Translations under genes and position numbers: made by a program
In this document: piece after piece, positions 8,498 through 15,076 of the stretch
Layout: every line of letters begins with the position of its first letter
Numbering within the stretch: the stretch's first letter is position 1
Notes under the pieces: model-generated
The model's database searches: none
What the model saw: only the letters and a program-made list of their open reading frames with translations
What the model was told of the DNA's origin: nothing
From: Archaeoglobus neptunius
GTDB lineage: Archaea > Halobacteriota > Archaeoglobi > Archaeoglobales > Archaeoglobaceae
Assembly: GCF_016757965.1 (NCBI RefSeq)
Contig: NZ_JAEKIW010000004.1
Span: 1 to 64,000, forward strand
Reading direction: 5' to 3'
DNA length: 64,000 bases

Positions 8498-8782
8498 TTT
8501 AGCCTTCCGTGCTCTGTATTCAGCTTTAGCTTCCCTTTCCTCAAGTGTTCTCTCTAACCAGTGAACACCGAATAGGTAGTGCATCGATATTCCAATTCCC
8601 CAGCCGATAAGCGGGTAAATGAACCAAATCGCTTCTGGAGAATATATCAGGTTGATGACTATCAACATGGCGTTAACCAGTAAGTATACCGCTAAATGGA
8701 CTAAAAACCCTCTTTTCTCCTCCTCCTTTCTTATTTCTCTGTATGCTTTTTTATAATCCTCTAATGTAATTTCCTCTGCCAT
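8492..8782 (-). CDS. 2TM-domain membrane protein (cassette gene)
   Basis: A 96-aa protein with a charged N-terminus (EDYKKAYREIRKEEEKRGF), two adjacent membrane helices (HLAVYLLVNAMLIVINLIY and WFIYPLIGWGIGISMHYLF) and a basic tail (AKAEYRARKAKK). This matches the bacterial and archaeal 2TM-domain family of unknown function. An AGAGGTGA ribosome binding site and a TTTAAAAA TATA-like element lie in the 57 bp between attC-like site 2 and the ATG. Confidence 0.75.
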   Translation of the reverse strand: MAEEITLEDYKKAYREIRKEEEKRGFLVHLAVYLLVNAMLIVINLIYSPEAIWFIYPLIGWGIGISMHYLFGVHWLERTLEEREAKAEYRARKAKK

Positions 8783-8838
8783 TTTATTTTCACCTCTTTT
8801 TATGAATTATTTTTTCTTTTTAAATTTTTTTAGTTGAA

Positions 8839-8915
8839 GTTGAAACTTGGTGGGTGCGACCGAAGGGAGCCGATCCTGGCGTAGCAGAGCGGAGTCAAAT
8901 ATCTGCCCGTTAAGC
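8839..8915 (-). repeat. attC-like site 2
   Basis: Ends in GTTGAAAC (8839-8846) and GTTAAGC (8909-8915; GCTTAAC on the minus strand, a good RYYYAAC). Inner pair GGTGGGTGCGA / ATCTGCCC. It separates the 2TM cassette from the decayed MNT/HEPN unit. Confidence 0.55.
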
Positions 8916-8984
8916 GACATTAGGCGATTTGGGTTCTGTAAGAACCGTGTATCCACTGTCAGATGACTTCTGGAATTCTCTTTT

Positions 8985-9124
8985 TTACAGAGTCCCAACC
9001 ACCTTCAAATCCACCCCAAAATATCCGTGAATAACTTTGTCTTTCATCCCAGCCATTCCTTTCCATGGAACTTCAGGATATATCCATTTATATCTTCAAT
9101 AAAGTCACCAGCTTCTCTTTTCAT
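8985..9124 (-). pseudogene. hepT-like (HEPN) toxin remnant
   Basis: The ATG overlaps the MNT fragment stop (ATGA), as in intact MNT/HEPN pairs, and begins [16 protein letters not shown] frame change then gives [21 protein letters not shown], the HEPN core with K-x4-H in place of R-x4-H, ending VVGTL before a stop. The ~50 residues normally between these parts are deleted, so the toxin cannot be functional. Closely similar in layout to the modules at 12822 and 13654. Confidence 0.65.
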
Positions 9125-9255
9125 ATGTAAACTACCTCTTCCAATATGCGCTTTCCTATTTGCGGCTTTAAAGCGGATTTCATTACCAGATCAACTTTTG
9201 CTCTCAGTAAATCAGACAAATATTCTTCGAGTTCAGCAAATTTTATTAAGTCCAT
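9121..9255 (-). pseudogene. MNT nucleotidyltransferase (antitoxin) C-terminal fragment
   Basis: Forty-four codons reading FAELEEYLSDLLRAKVDLV, then ALKPQIGKRILEEVVYI, equivalent to the last 45% of the intact MntA at 13162. The N-terminal half with GSF-x-R and the D-x-D metal site is missing; the fragment begins 20 bp from attC-like site 3, as if the 5' half was lost at the cassette border. Confidence 0.65.
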
Positions 9256-9274
9256 TATTGTTTTTTAAGGTTTC

Positions 9275-9356
9275 ACTTAATATCCAGTATGCGAAGTCCT
9301 GAGCGTAGCGAAAGATTTGGCTAAAGCATAGCGAAGCCAGATGCCCACTGTTATCT
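9275..9356 (-). repeat. attC-like site 3
   Basis: Ends in ACTTAAT (9275-9281) and GTTATCT (9350-9356). Inner parts CCAGTATGCGAAG and CCAGATGCCCACT; the latter, with the following GTTA, is nearly identical to site 5. The centre has GTAGCGAAAG and AGCGAAGCC. It starts 10 bp after the methyltransferase stop on the minus strand. Confidence 0.6.
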
Positions 9357-9366
9357 GCCGCTACTA

Positions 9367-10158
9367 TCACTCTTTTACCGCTATCAGAAATACCCTGTTG
9401 AATTTTAGTTTCACCATTCCATTTTCATCTGATTGCCGTTCAAATGCTTTTTTCACGATTTCCATGAATGCTGAAATATAGTCTTCTGTCAGCTCCACCT
9501 CATAGCAGTCTTGGTTTAGATATCCGGCTATTGCTCCAGAGGAAAGTATCTTAAACACGTCTTCAGGCGTGTGTTCCGTTGTGATTGAAAACATAACTTT
9601 AAAACCGCATCTCTCGAACAGAGATTTATATTCTTCTGCAGTTTCAAGGAAGAACCATGGTTCTCTAAAGTGAGCGAATATTTTCTCCGTTCTTTTGTCT
9701 CTCTTCATCATTTCAATAGCCTCTATAAAATTGGGACAGTATATTTTCTTCGCAGGCGCCTGAGTCCCGATTCTTCCACTCCTCTTCAATGATCTGTAGC
9801 AGTTTTTTATCGCTTTCTCCGGATCTTTAAACCACTGAAAGGCTGAGTTACAGAAAATAACATCAAAACCTTCTTCATAATCCATGTTTTCTGCACTTTT
9901 AATTTCGTATGTTATGTCCAACCCTTTGCTTTTTTCAATGGCTTCCCTTATCATCCCTTCAGAAGGATCTATTCCCACAACTCTTCCCTTCGTCAGACTC
10001 CTTATCTTTCTCGTTAAATGTCCGGTCCCGCATCCCAAATCTAAAACATCGTCATTCTCTCCGATTTTCAGAAGTTTTAAGAGTATTTCTGATGCTGATT
10101 TTTGAACAGTGGCATATTTTTCATACCCATAGCAATTTTTGAAAAATCCACTTTTCAT
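9367..10158 (-). CDS. Class I SAM-dependent methyltransferase (cassette gene)
   Basis: Rossmann-fold methyltransferase of 263 aa with motif I VLDLGCGTGHLT (~45-55), the acidic ribose-binding residue in GIDPSEGM, and motif IV FDVIFCNSAFQWF (~105), similar to trans-aconitate/ubiquinone-type small-molecule methyltransferases. A longer ORF to 10251 exists, but its 31 extra residues translate attC-like site 4 and are Cys/Pro/Gln-rich, so I place the start at ATG 10158 (MKSGFFKNCYGY). Substrate unknown. Located between attC-like sites 4 and 3. Confidence 0.8.
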   Translation of the reverse strand: MKSGFFKNCYGYEKYATVQKSASEILLKLLKIGENDDVLDLGCGTGHLTRKIRSLTKGRVVGIDPSEGMIREAIEKSKGLDITYEIKSAENMDYEEGFDVIFCNSAFQWFKDPEKAIKNCYRSLKRSGRIGTQAPAKKIYCPNFIEAIEMMKRDKRTEKIFAHFREPWFFLETAEEYKSLFERCGFKVMFSITTEHTPEDVFKILSSGAIAGYLNQDCYEVELTEDYISAFMEIVKKAFERQSDENGMVKLKFNRVFLIAVKE

Positions 10159-10185
10159 ACCCCCGCAATGAGCGTTCTGGGAACA

Positions 10186-10288
10186 TGTAAACTTTGCCGT
10201 AGGTTGAGCCTGAGGGCGAAGACACACATTAACCCCAATGGAGCAAGGCACTGCAGAGTGCCAAGCACAGTCTCATTCCCGCTTAATA
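10186..10288 (-). repeat. Degenerate attC-like site 4
   Basis: Ends approximately at TGTAAAC (10186-10192) and CTTAATA (10282-10288), which contains the stop codon of the DUF6544-like gene as in site 1. The outer stem is weak; GGGCGAAGAC and an internal GGCACTGCAGAGTGCC hairpin occupy the centre. Called mainly because it lies exactly where a site is expected between two cassette genes. Confidence 0.35.
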
Positions 10289-11128
10289 CACTGAAGGCCT
10301 GTTATACTCAATGTCGGTGATCTCAATTTTGTCATAGCAGAAATCTCCGGTTTTTAATTTCCAGACAATATTTACCTTGTTCGGAATGATAACGCCGTTA
10401 AACTCCCTGTATTCGGCGATCAGCCCTTCCCAGTCCTCAAGTACAAATCTGCCATCCACTTCCCTATATCGCTTTGCTGTTATCTTTGTTACCTCTCCTT
10501 TTTCATTAAAATGAAAAATGGCAGAGGCTTCAGTTCCTTTATAATTAATTGTTGCTTTTGCTGAACTGCTATTGATGGCTTCCCACCTGATGTAGTCATT
10601 CAAGAACGCTGAGGGAAACCATATGCACTCAGCAAGAAATCTCAGGATTTCTCCATTATCGACTTCATATCCCTTTGCATCAGCAACCTTGACAAGTCCG
10701 AGCAGTTTCACCTCTAAATTTCCTTTACCATCGATAAATTCGTCCTTTGCGAATATTGACACAAATGGAAGGATTCTAACTTTTGCGATCCAGACAAACT
10801 CAACAGAATCAGCATTGAAGTATTGTTCTGCTTTTATTGGCATCCACTTTTGATTCTCGTTCGTCCGAAAATATCCACCCTGTTTCAACCTCACTGTTTT
10901 GATCTTTTCTTTACCTATAATCTGCGTGTACTTCAAATACCTTTGAACGGGTTCGGGCAATCCTTCTATATCCCTCTCAGTAACGACTTCCAGTTTCTCT
11001 TTGTCCTCTGTAAATAGTGCCTCCGCCTCTTCTTTCGCCTTTTTGGTAAATGCAAAGCTGCCTATAACACAAGCTGATACTATTAGGACAACAGTTAGGC
11101 CTAAAATAATCAGAGTAATTTTTAACAT
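10283..11128 (-). CDS. DUF6544-like membrane-anchored protein (cassette gene)
   Basis: A 281-aa protein with one N-terminal membrane helix (ITLIILGLTVVLIVSACVIGS) and an extracytoplasmic domain. The segments LPEPVQRYLKYTQIIG, RLKQGGYFR and WFPSAFLNDYIRWEAI match the DUF6544 pattern, a family of unknown function found mostly in bacteria. AAAGGAGAT precedes the ATG, and a TATATAGA element near 11160 lies between attC-like site 5 and the gene, so it can be expressed by archaeal machinery. Confidence 0.7.
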   Translation of the reverse strand: MLKITLIILGLTVVLIVSACVIGSFAFTKKAKEEAEALFTEDKEKLEVVTERDIEGLPEPVQRYLKYTQIIGKEKIKTVRLKQGGYFRTNENQKWMPIKAEQYFNADSVEFVWIAKVRILPFVSIFAKDEFIDGKGNLEVKLLGLVKVADAKGYEVDNGEILRFLAECIWFPSAFLNDYIRWEAINSSSAKATINYKGTEASAIFHFNEKGEVTKITAKRYREVDGRFVLEDWEGLIAEYREFNGVIIPNKVNIVWKLKTGDFCYDKIEITDIEYNRPSVY

Positions 11129-11192
11129 TTTATCTCCTTTTTACTGATTTAGTAACTATCTATATAAATGTTTTTCTGAGCTTAGACATCTC

Positions 11193-11284
11193 GTTTAACG
11201 ATCGGCGGGTATGCGAGATGTGAAGCGAAGCCGAGGATTTGGGTGAACACCGTAGGTGCTAAAACTGCATGCCCACTGTTAGAC
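11193..11284 (-). repeat. attC-like site 5 (best example)
   Basis: Plus-strand left end GTTTAAC (11193-11199) pairs with right end GTTAGAC (11278-11284), 6 of 7. On the minus strand these are GTCTAAC (RYYYAAC) and GTTAAAC (GTTRRRY), both fully consensus. The inner arms GGCGGGTATGC and GCATGCCCACT pair, allowing G-U. The variable centre contains GAAGCGAAGCCGAG. Total 92 bp, typical of attC. The membrane-protein stop codon is 9 bp away. Confidence 0.8.
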
Positions 11285-11292
11285 GGAGGAAC

Positions 11293-12177
11293 TTATCCAG
11301 TTTCTTCTGACCACCGAAGTAATTCGCGTAGAGAACCGTGGTGGCGGTTCAATAGCCAGACTACGATCCAGCCGAATATGAAGTTTGAAGATGACACCTC
11401 TACAAAATGGGCAATTCGTATTGTATGGGGCATATAGGGGTTCGGCAGCAAAAGAAGTGATCCCATCAGAACCGAGAAAAGCAGAGCTACTGCCATCCCT
11501 GCCTCCCACCATTCACCCCTCATCATCTGAATTATCGGCAGTGCCAGAGCAGTCCATATCATCGCCCTCACCATCTGAAACGGGAGTATCCACACGGGCA
11601 ACTGGAGGCCAGCATAATACTTCTGGAATGCATTGCCTGCGAGCGGCTTAAAGACAAACATACCAAATGAGATGTAAAGGATGACGTAGATAACTACAAT
11701 CAGTGTCAGTTTCCAAACCCACTCTGTCAAAGGCATGATTAGGCGTTGATTGGCTCCCTGCGATTCCTTAGCCGTTTTCATTCGTCCGTGGATCAGAACG
11801 GCTAATGGCGAAAATAATGCTGCAACGATAGCTCCATGCATAAACAGCATGGGAATGATCTCAGCCGGCACAATGTCCACTAAATATCTGAGAAACACAA
11901 CAGTCTCGATTTGAGACTGAAATGTCATCACTCCATAGAACACGAAGAAGATCGTTAAGACCAGTCGCCAGCCACTCCATCGGGATCGTATGATTGGATA
12001 GCTCAGTACGATGGTCTGAAGAGCGCACACAGTCAGCAGAGCCACTACCGTACCCGTCAGATCGGCAGTTTGTGCTGGCAGTCTAACCGCCATTGAGGCT
12101 ACCGAATAACAAACGAATAGGAGGAAAGTCAGGACAAGTATTTTCAATCCAAGCGTAATTGTTGTTTTGGTGTTCAT
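11293..12177 (-). CDS. Polytopic membrane protein (cassette gene)
   Basis: A 294-aa protein with about eight hydrophobic segments (first KILVLTFLLFVCYSVAS, last FIFGWIVVWLLN) and few charged loops. I recognise no family. Compared with its neighbours the sequence is more GC-balanced and richer in Trp, Gln and Thr codons, which suggests a different, perhaps bacterial, source. No strong ribosome binding site is seen (AAGGCGAG lies near the ATG). Situated between attC-like sites 6 and 5. Confidence 0.7.
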   Translation of the reverse strand: MNTKTTITLGLKILVLTFLLFVCYSVASMAVRLPAQTADLTGTVVALLTVCALQTIVLSYPIIRSRWSGWRLVLTIFFVFYGVMTFQSQIETVVFLRYLVDIVPAEIIPMLFMHGAIVAALFSPLAVLIHGRMKTAKESQGANQRLIMPLTEWVWKLTLIVVIYVILYISFGMFVFKPLAGNAFQKYYAGLQLPVWILPFQMVRAMIWTALALPIIQMMRGEWWEAGMAVALLFSVLMGSLLLLPNPYMPHTIRIAHFVEVSSSNFIFGWIVVWLLNRHHGSLRELLRWSEETG

Positions 12178-12205
12178 TGAATCTCGCCTTACCTCAGGTG
12201 ATTTT

Positions 12206-12276
12206 GCCTAACGTACCGCGGAACATACCCATAGGGAAATTTGGGCAAGCATTAGCGAGTTGCATATCCGTTAGCA
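12206..12276 (-). repeat. attC-like site 6
   Basis: Ends in GCCTAAC (12206-12212, consensus RYYYAAC on the plus strand) and GTTAGCA (12270-12276). Inner parts CGCGGAACATACC and GTTGCATATCC pair weakly. It begins seven bases from the hicA stop codon. The shortest site, at 71 bp. Confidence 0.6.
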
Positions 12277-12282
12277 AAGCTC

Positions 12283-12486
12283 TCATAATAAATCTTTCAA
12301 TTCCTCCTTAGTTATACCCGCCTGTTTCAAAATTTCGAGCAATGTCCCTTTTGGTAAATCCCGTTTATGGAGTCGTGTCTGGGTGATAGTAGATACGGTG
12401 ACTTCCTTTAACTCTATCCAGTACGAATCCTTTCCTTTTAAGAGCCTTGATAACTTTCTCAGGGGTGAGTTTGGAAGCTTAGGCAT
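12283..12486 (-). pseudogene. hicA: hicA toxin, scrambled by two compensating frameshifts
   Basis: The open 67-codon frame has a normal HicA start (MPKLPN) and end (HKRDLPKGTLLEILKQAGI), but the middle is unlike HicA. Another frame of the same bases gives LTPEKVIKALKRKGF, then VKGSHRIYYHPDTT, the true HicA core with its catalytic His in GSH. One base appears lost just after the PN codons, and a second indel near HKRD restores the frame. The encoded protein therefore lacks the RNase active site although the ORF looks full length. Downstream of hicB, overlapping it by 8 bp. Confidence 0.75.
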
Positions 12487-12718
12487 GAGTCTCTACAGTC
12501 AATGTGTATTCCAAGGTTCCTTCATCCGTTGGAATCTCTTCACCATGTTCTCGTAGGCTCTCTATATACAATTCTATGGCTTCTTTTGCCATCTCAATTG
12601 CTTCTTCTATTGTTTCGCCATATGTAATGCATCCCGGGAGGGATGGAACTGTTACTGTGTAACCTCCTTCTGGCTCTTTTCTAAGCAAGATTCTGTAACT
12701 TAACCTCACGTTGATCAC
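12479..12718 (-). CDS. hicB: HicB-family antitoxin (cassette gene)
   Basis: A 79-aa HicB fold: strand YRILLRKEPEGGYTVTVPSLPGC, then TYGETIEEAIEMAKEAIELYIESL, the partial RNase-H-like domain that binds HicA. It appears intact. No DNA-binding tail is present, as in short HicBs. GTG start at 12718 (a second GTG lies 9 bases inside). Partner of the damaged hicA immediately downstream. Confidence 0.88.
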   Translation of the reverse strand: MINVRLSYRILLRKEPEGGYTVTVPSLPGCITYGETIEEAIEMAKEAIELYIESLREHGEEIPTDEGTLEYTLTVETHA

Positions 12719-12744
12719 CTTTCATTTATTAAAATTGGATGCTT

Positions 12745-12825
12745 TTAATCTTTTCTTCCAAGTTGTTTAACAACAGCTATCCTTATTTTATCTTTAATTC
12801 CTGTATCCTCAGCTATTCCATTCAT
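12745..12825 (-). CDS. Possible 26-aa ORF after hepT
   Basis: The ATG overlaps the HEPN gene stop (ATGA) and gives a 26-residue basic peptide ending VVKQLGRKD. It may be a translated cassette tail or a fragment of a lost gene. No attC-like site separates it from hicB. Confidence 0.25.
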   Translation of the reverse strand: MNGIAEDTGIKDKIRIAVVKQLGRKD

Positions 12826-13165
12826 TCCTCCAACTCCTCCAGTATCTTTTCAAATTTGGGTTTGAGAGGTTGAATTTCTTTTTCTATGACCTCCCGTACG
12901 ATTTCTAAATCAACACCGTGATACTCATGAATAAGCTTGTCTCTCATACCTGCAATGTATTTCCACGGAATTTCTGAGTATTTGTTCCTGATTTCTGAAG
13001 GAATTTTCTTCACAGCCTCACCCATCACTTCCAGACTTCTAATAACAGCATTTACAGTTTTTCTATCTTTTACGAACTCTTCAAAGCTCATACTTCCATG
13101 AATTCTTCAATTTCCTGAATAGATGACAAGATGTCCAGTATGTAATCCCTGTATGTTCTTTTCAT
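12822..13165 (-). pseudogene. hepT (HEPN) toxin with a frameshift near its N-terminus
   Basis: The gene starts in an ATGA overlap with mntA (MKRTYRDYILDILSSIQEI) and runs into a stop after FMEV. A one-base change at about 13092 would join it to the frame starting MSFEEFVKD, which continues through GMRDKLIHEYHG (HEPN R-x4-H RNase motif) to the end at 12822. An 89-aa protein could still be made from the internal ATG at 13091, without the first helix. HEPN toxins of MNT/HEPN pairs cleave RNA and are silenced by adenylylation from MntA. Confidence 0.75.
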
Positions 13166-13458
13166 ACTGTTACAACCTCTTCAAGGATATATTTTCCAAT
13201 ATGTGGCTTAAGCGCCTTCTTAGATACAAGGTCTACTTTCCTACCTATCAAATTGCTCAGATATTCCTCCAGTTCGAGGAATTTAAAGAATCCTATCGGT
13301 TTTTCGAATTCAACCAGTATGTCAACATCACGGTCCTCTTTCGCTTCTCCCCTCACAAAAGAGCCGAAGATACCAGTTTCTTTAACACCATATTTTTCTT
13401 TAAGCTCTCCTTTGTGTTTTTCGATAATCTCCTTAATCTCATCAAGTGATTTTTTCAT
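13162..13458 (-). CDS. MntA-like minimal nucleotidyltransferase antitoxin (cassette gene)
   Basis: A 98-aa MNT-domain protein with GIFGSFVRGEA (GSF-x-R) and DRDVDILVEF (D-x-D metal site), features of pol-beta-type nucleotidyltransferases that AMPylate HEPN toxins. Intact, with the stop in an ATGA overlap with hepT. A TATA-like TTTAAAAC about 30 bp upstream of the ATG, inside the cassette and after attC-like site 7, may drive a leaderless transcript. Confidence 0.88.
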   Translation of the reverse strand: MKKSLDEIKEIIEKHKGELKEKYGVKETGIFGSFVRGEAKEDRDVDILVEFEKPIGFFKFLELEEYLSNLIGRKVDLVSKKALKPHIGKYILEEVVTV

Positions 13459-13524
13459 TTTTGCTACCTAATTATTTATTCTACTCTCAGTTTTAAATCT
13501 TTTCACGGCGATGGCTGGCATTTC

Positions 13525-13600
13525 ACTTAACGTTTGGCGGGTATGCGAAGCCTTTAAGGGTTTGAGTGAGCGAAGCGAACTGCATACCTGCATGTTAGCA
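13525..13600 (-). repeat. attC-like site 7
   Basis: Ends in ACTTAAC (13525-13531) and GTTAGCA (13594-13600). The inner arms GGCGGGTATGC and GCATACCTGC pair; the left arm is identical to that of site 5 although the centres differ, as expected for attC sites. The centre has GAGCGAAGCGAAC. About 50 bp beyond it is the restored end of the hepT pseudogene. Confidence 0.75.
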
Positions 13601-13653
13601 GACCCAAAAGGCAGCAACGAAGTTGCGGAGAATTTCGCATGCTACCACAATTT

Positions 13654-14010
13654 TTACTTTTTGCTGTTCCATCCTTCCCTTTGAATTATTTCTTTCATTT
13701 GTTCTCTCAAATGAGGGATGTCTAGGTTTATTATATCCCACACAATATCCCAGATCAACACCAAAATATGAGTGAATGAGTTTGTCTCTTGTTTTAGCGA
13801 TCTCTTTCCATGCTATTTCGGGATATTTTTCTTTTAACGTTTCAGATATATTTTTCACAGCTTCTCCAATTATCTCAATCTAATGATTGCATCCTGTGTT
13901 TTTCTATCGCCTATGAACATCTCATAATCATACCCTTCTTTGTAACACAGTATGTTTTCGCAGGCAGTAAGAATATCCGTTACATACTCCCTGTCCCTTC
14001 TCTTAGACAT
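13654..14010 (-). pseudogene. hepT (HEPN) toxin with two frameshifts
   Basis: Starts in an overlap with mntA (MSKRRDREYVTDILTACEN), reaches a stop after DAIIRLR, where about four bases appear missing, resumes as [19 protein letters not shown] with [13 protein letters not shown] (HEPN R-x4-H), then an extra G after GVDLG shifts it again. Correcting both gives a normal C-terminus ending NSKK at 13654. Uncorrected, the frame runs into attC-like site 7. Confidence 0.75.
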
Positions 14011-14320
14011 ATATAATTCCCTGTTTTATGCTTTTCTTGATCTCATCGCTTCTTATAGACTCTATACCCGTCGGGGTTAAGATATCTACGGATCTGCCAA
14101 AAAGATTCTCGAGATACTCTACTAAACCCCCAAAATTCTTAAATGTGCCTTTTCCTCTTTCAAATTCGACAACAATATCAATATCACTCTCCTCAGATGT
14201 TTCATCACGGGTAAACGAGCCAAATATCCCAATCTTTTTTACACCGAATTTTTCAAGTTCTTTTTTGTGCACCCTTATTAGTTCAATAATTTCTTTACTA
14301 TCCATTTTACTCACACTCAT
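14003..14320 (-). CDS. MntA-like minimal nucleotidyltransferase antitoxin (cassette gene)
   Basis: A 105-aa MNT protein with GIFGSFTRDETSEESDIDIVVEF, i.e. GSF-x-R and a complete SD-x-D metal site, so probably catalytically able. It overlaps the hepT start by eight bases. An internal ATG at 14304 (MDSKEIIELIR) is an alternative start. Paralogous to, but clearly diverged from, the MntA at 13162. Confidence 0.85.
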   Translation of the reverse strand: MSVSKMDSKEIIELIRVHKKELEKFGVKKIGIFGSFTRDETSEESDIDIVVEFERGKGTFKNFGGLVEYLENLFGRSVDILTPTGIESIRSDEIKKSIKQGIIYV

Positions 14321-14342
14321 CAGACTGTATATGCTTCTAAAA

Positions 14343-14840
14343 TTAAAATTTTCCTCCTAAGGCGTATGGAATTTTGCTAATAATAATATCTGCTTCATCT
14401 TTTCCACCTAAATGTTTTGCATCATTGAATCCTAATATCTTAAAGGCTTCTGTTAGTAATTTTTCAAATAATGTTGGGTCGTCGCTATTTCTTTGACTCT
14501 CTCTTAATCTCTCAATTAGAGGCACTTTTATTCCGTTACTATTTTCTGCCGATTTTACAAAGCTTCTCCTTCCTTTTTTGTTTATATATATTTTATTATT
14601 TTGTCTTAATATTTCAACAATATCGCCGTCGTTATATTTCTCTTTTAGTTTCTTTCCTATGGATATTCTCCGCATATTCCAATCTGCTTTTTTACCTCCT
14701 ATATTTTCTCCCTCAAGAATAATTTCTACCTCTTCCTCTTCAGGAAAAATTTCTTTAAATTTTTCATCTTCTTTTTTTAACCATCTGATATATCCGTAAC
14801 TCAATTGCCAACCAGTTAGTTCATGTTCTATCTTTTTCAT
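14343..14840 (-). pseudogene. Truncated PD-(D/E)xK-like nuclease (cassette gene)
   Basis: A 165-codon frame: an N-terminal charged region of unknown fold, then SDDPTLFEKLLTEAFKILGF and HLGGKDEADIII, the start of an Mrr/restriction-endonuclease-like core, ending at ALGGKF. A one-base shift at that point continues KILILEAYTV, which resembles the strand carrying the catalytic E-x-K, before another stop. It therefore looks like a frameshifted nuclease. A GGAGG site lies near its ATG. It is the outermost (right) gene of the island. Confidence 0.5.
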
Positions 14841-15076
14841 TTTTATTCCTCCTTAAAGCGGGGTTCGGGATTTCAGACAACTCGTTCATATACAATTGCA
14901 TATATCTGCATTACGTATATACTCATTCTGGATGCTCCTCATATGACTTGCCTCCCATTAAATCTAATGGGCTTCTAATCCTTTCATAGCAAACGAGTAT
15001 AAATCTCCGTCGTTTTCGAATGTTTATATCCCAGTGGTGAGCCAAAAATATTTATTCGTCAAAGTCAAGAAACTTC

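Larger units (their letters stand above)
8417..14840 (-). mobile_element. Integron-like gene cassette array without integrase (CALIN-like)
   Basis: Seven minus-strand gene units each end at an attC-like palindrome (sites at 8417, 8839, 9275, 10186, 11193, 12206, 13525). In several units the stop codon lies within or a few bases from the RYYYAAC core, and the next start follows the opposite core after 20-70 bp, as in gene cassettes. Cargo: 2TM protein; MNT/HEPN remnant; methyltransferase; DUF6544-like protein; membrane protein; HicAB plus MNT/HEPN; MNT/HEPN plus nuclease remnant. No tyrosine recombinase is encoded in the window. The 236 bp to the right (14841-15076) hold a CCCATT/AATGGG hairpin at 14954-14971 and no gene or core site that I can support. 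Unrelated dispersed palindromes beside accessory genes are the alternative. Confidence 0.7.

Noticed and set aside
8807-8998. 63-aa minus ORF over attC-like site 2
   Set aside because: Its codons span the palindrome and it lacks homology or a promoter; the sequence is explained by site 2 and the hepT remnant tail.
9027-10320. Plus-strand ORFs opposite the cassette genes (e.g. 9027-9302, 10102-10320)
   Set aside because: They are antisense to recognisable MNT/HEPN remnants and the methyltransferase, or read through attC-like sites; composition is low-complexity and no start signals are seen.
8417-13600. The palindromes as REP/MITE-type dispersed repeats or CRISPR repeats
   Set aside because: No conserved full-length unit, no regular spacers, no target duplications; strict gene-site alternation and attC core motifs fit cassettes better, though this needs a covariance search.
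14954-14971. CCCATTAAATCTAATGGG palindrome as a terminator or attI
   Set aside because: No T-tract after it and no GTTRRRY core; it is a short isolated hairpin right of the island.
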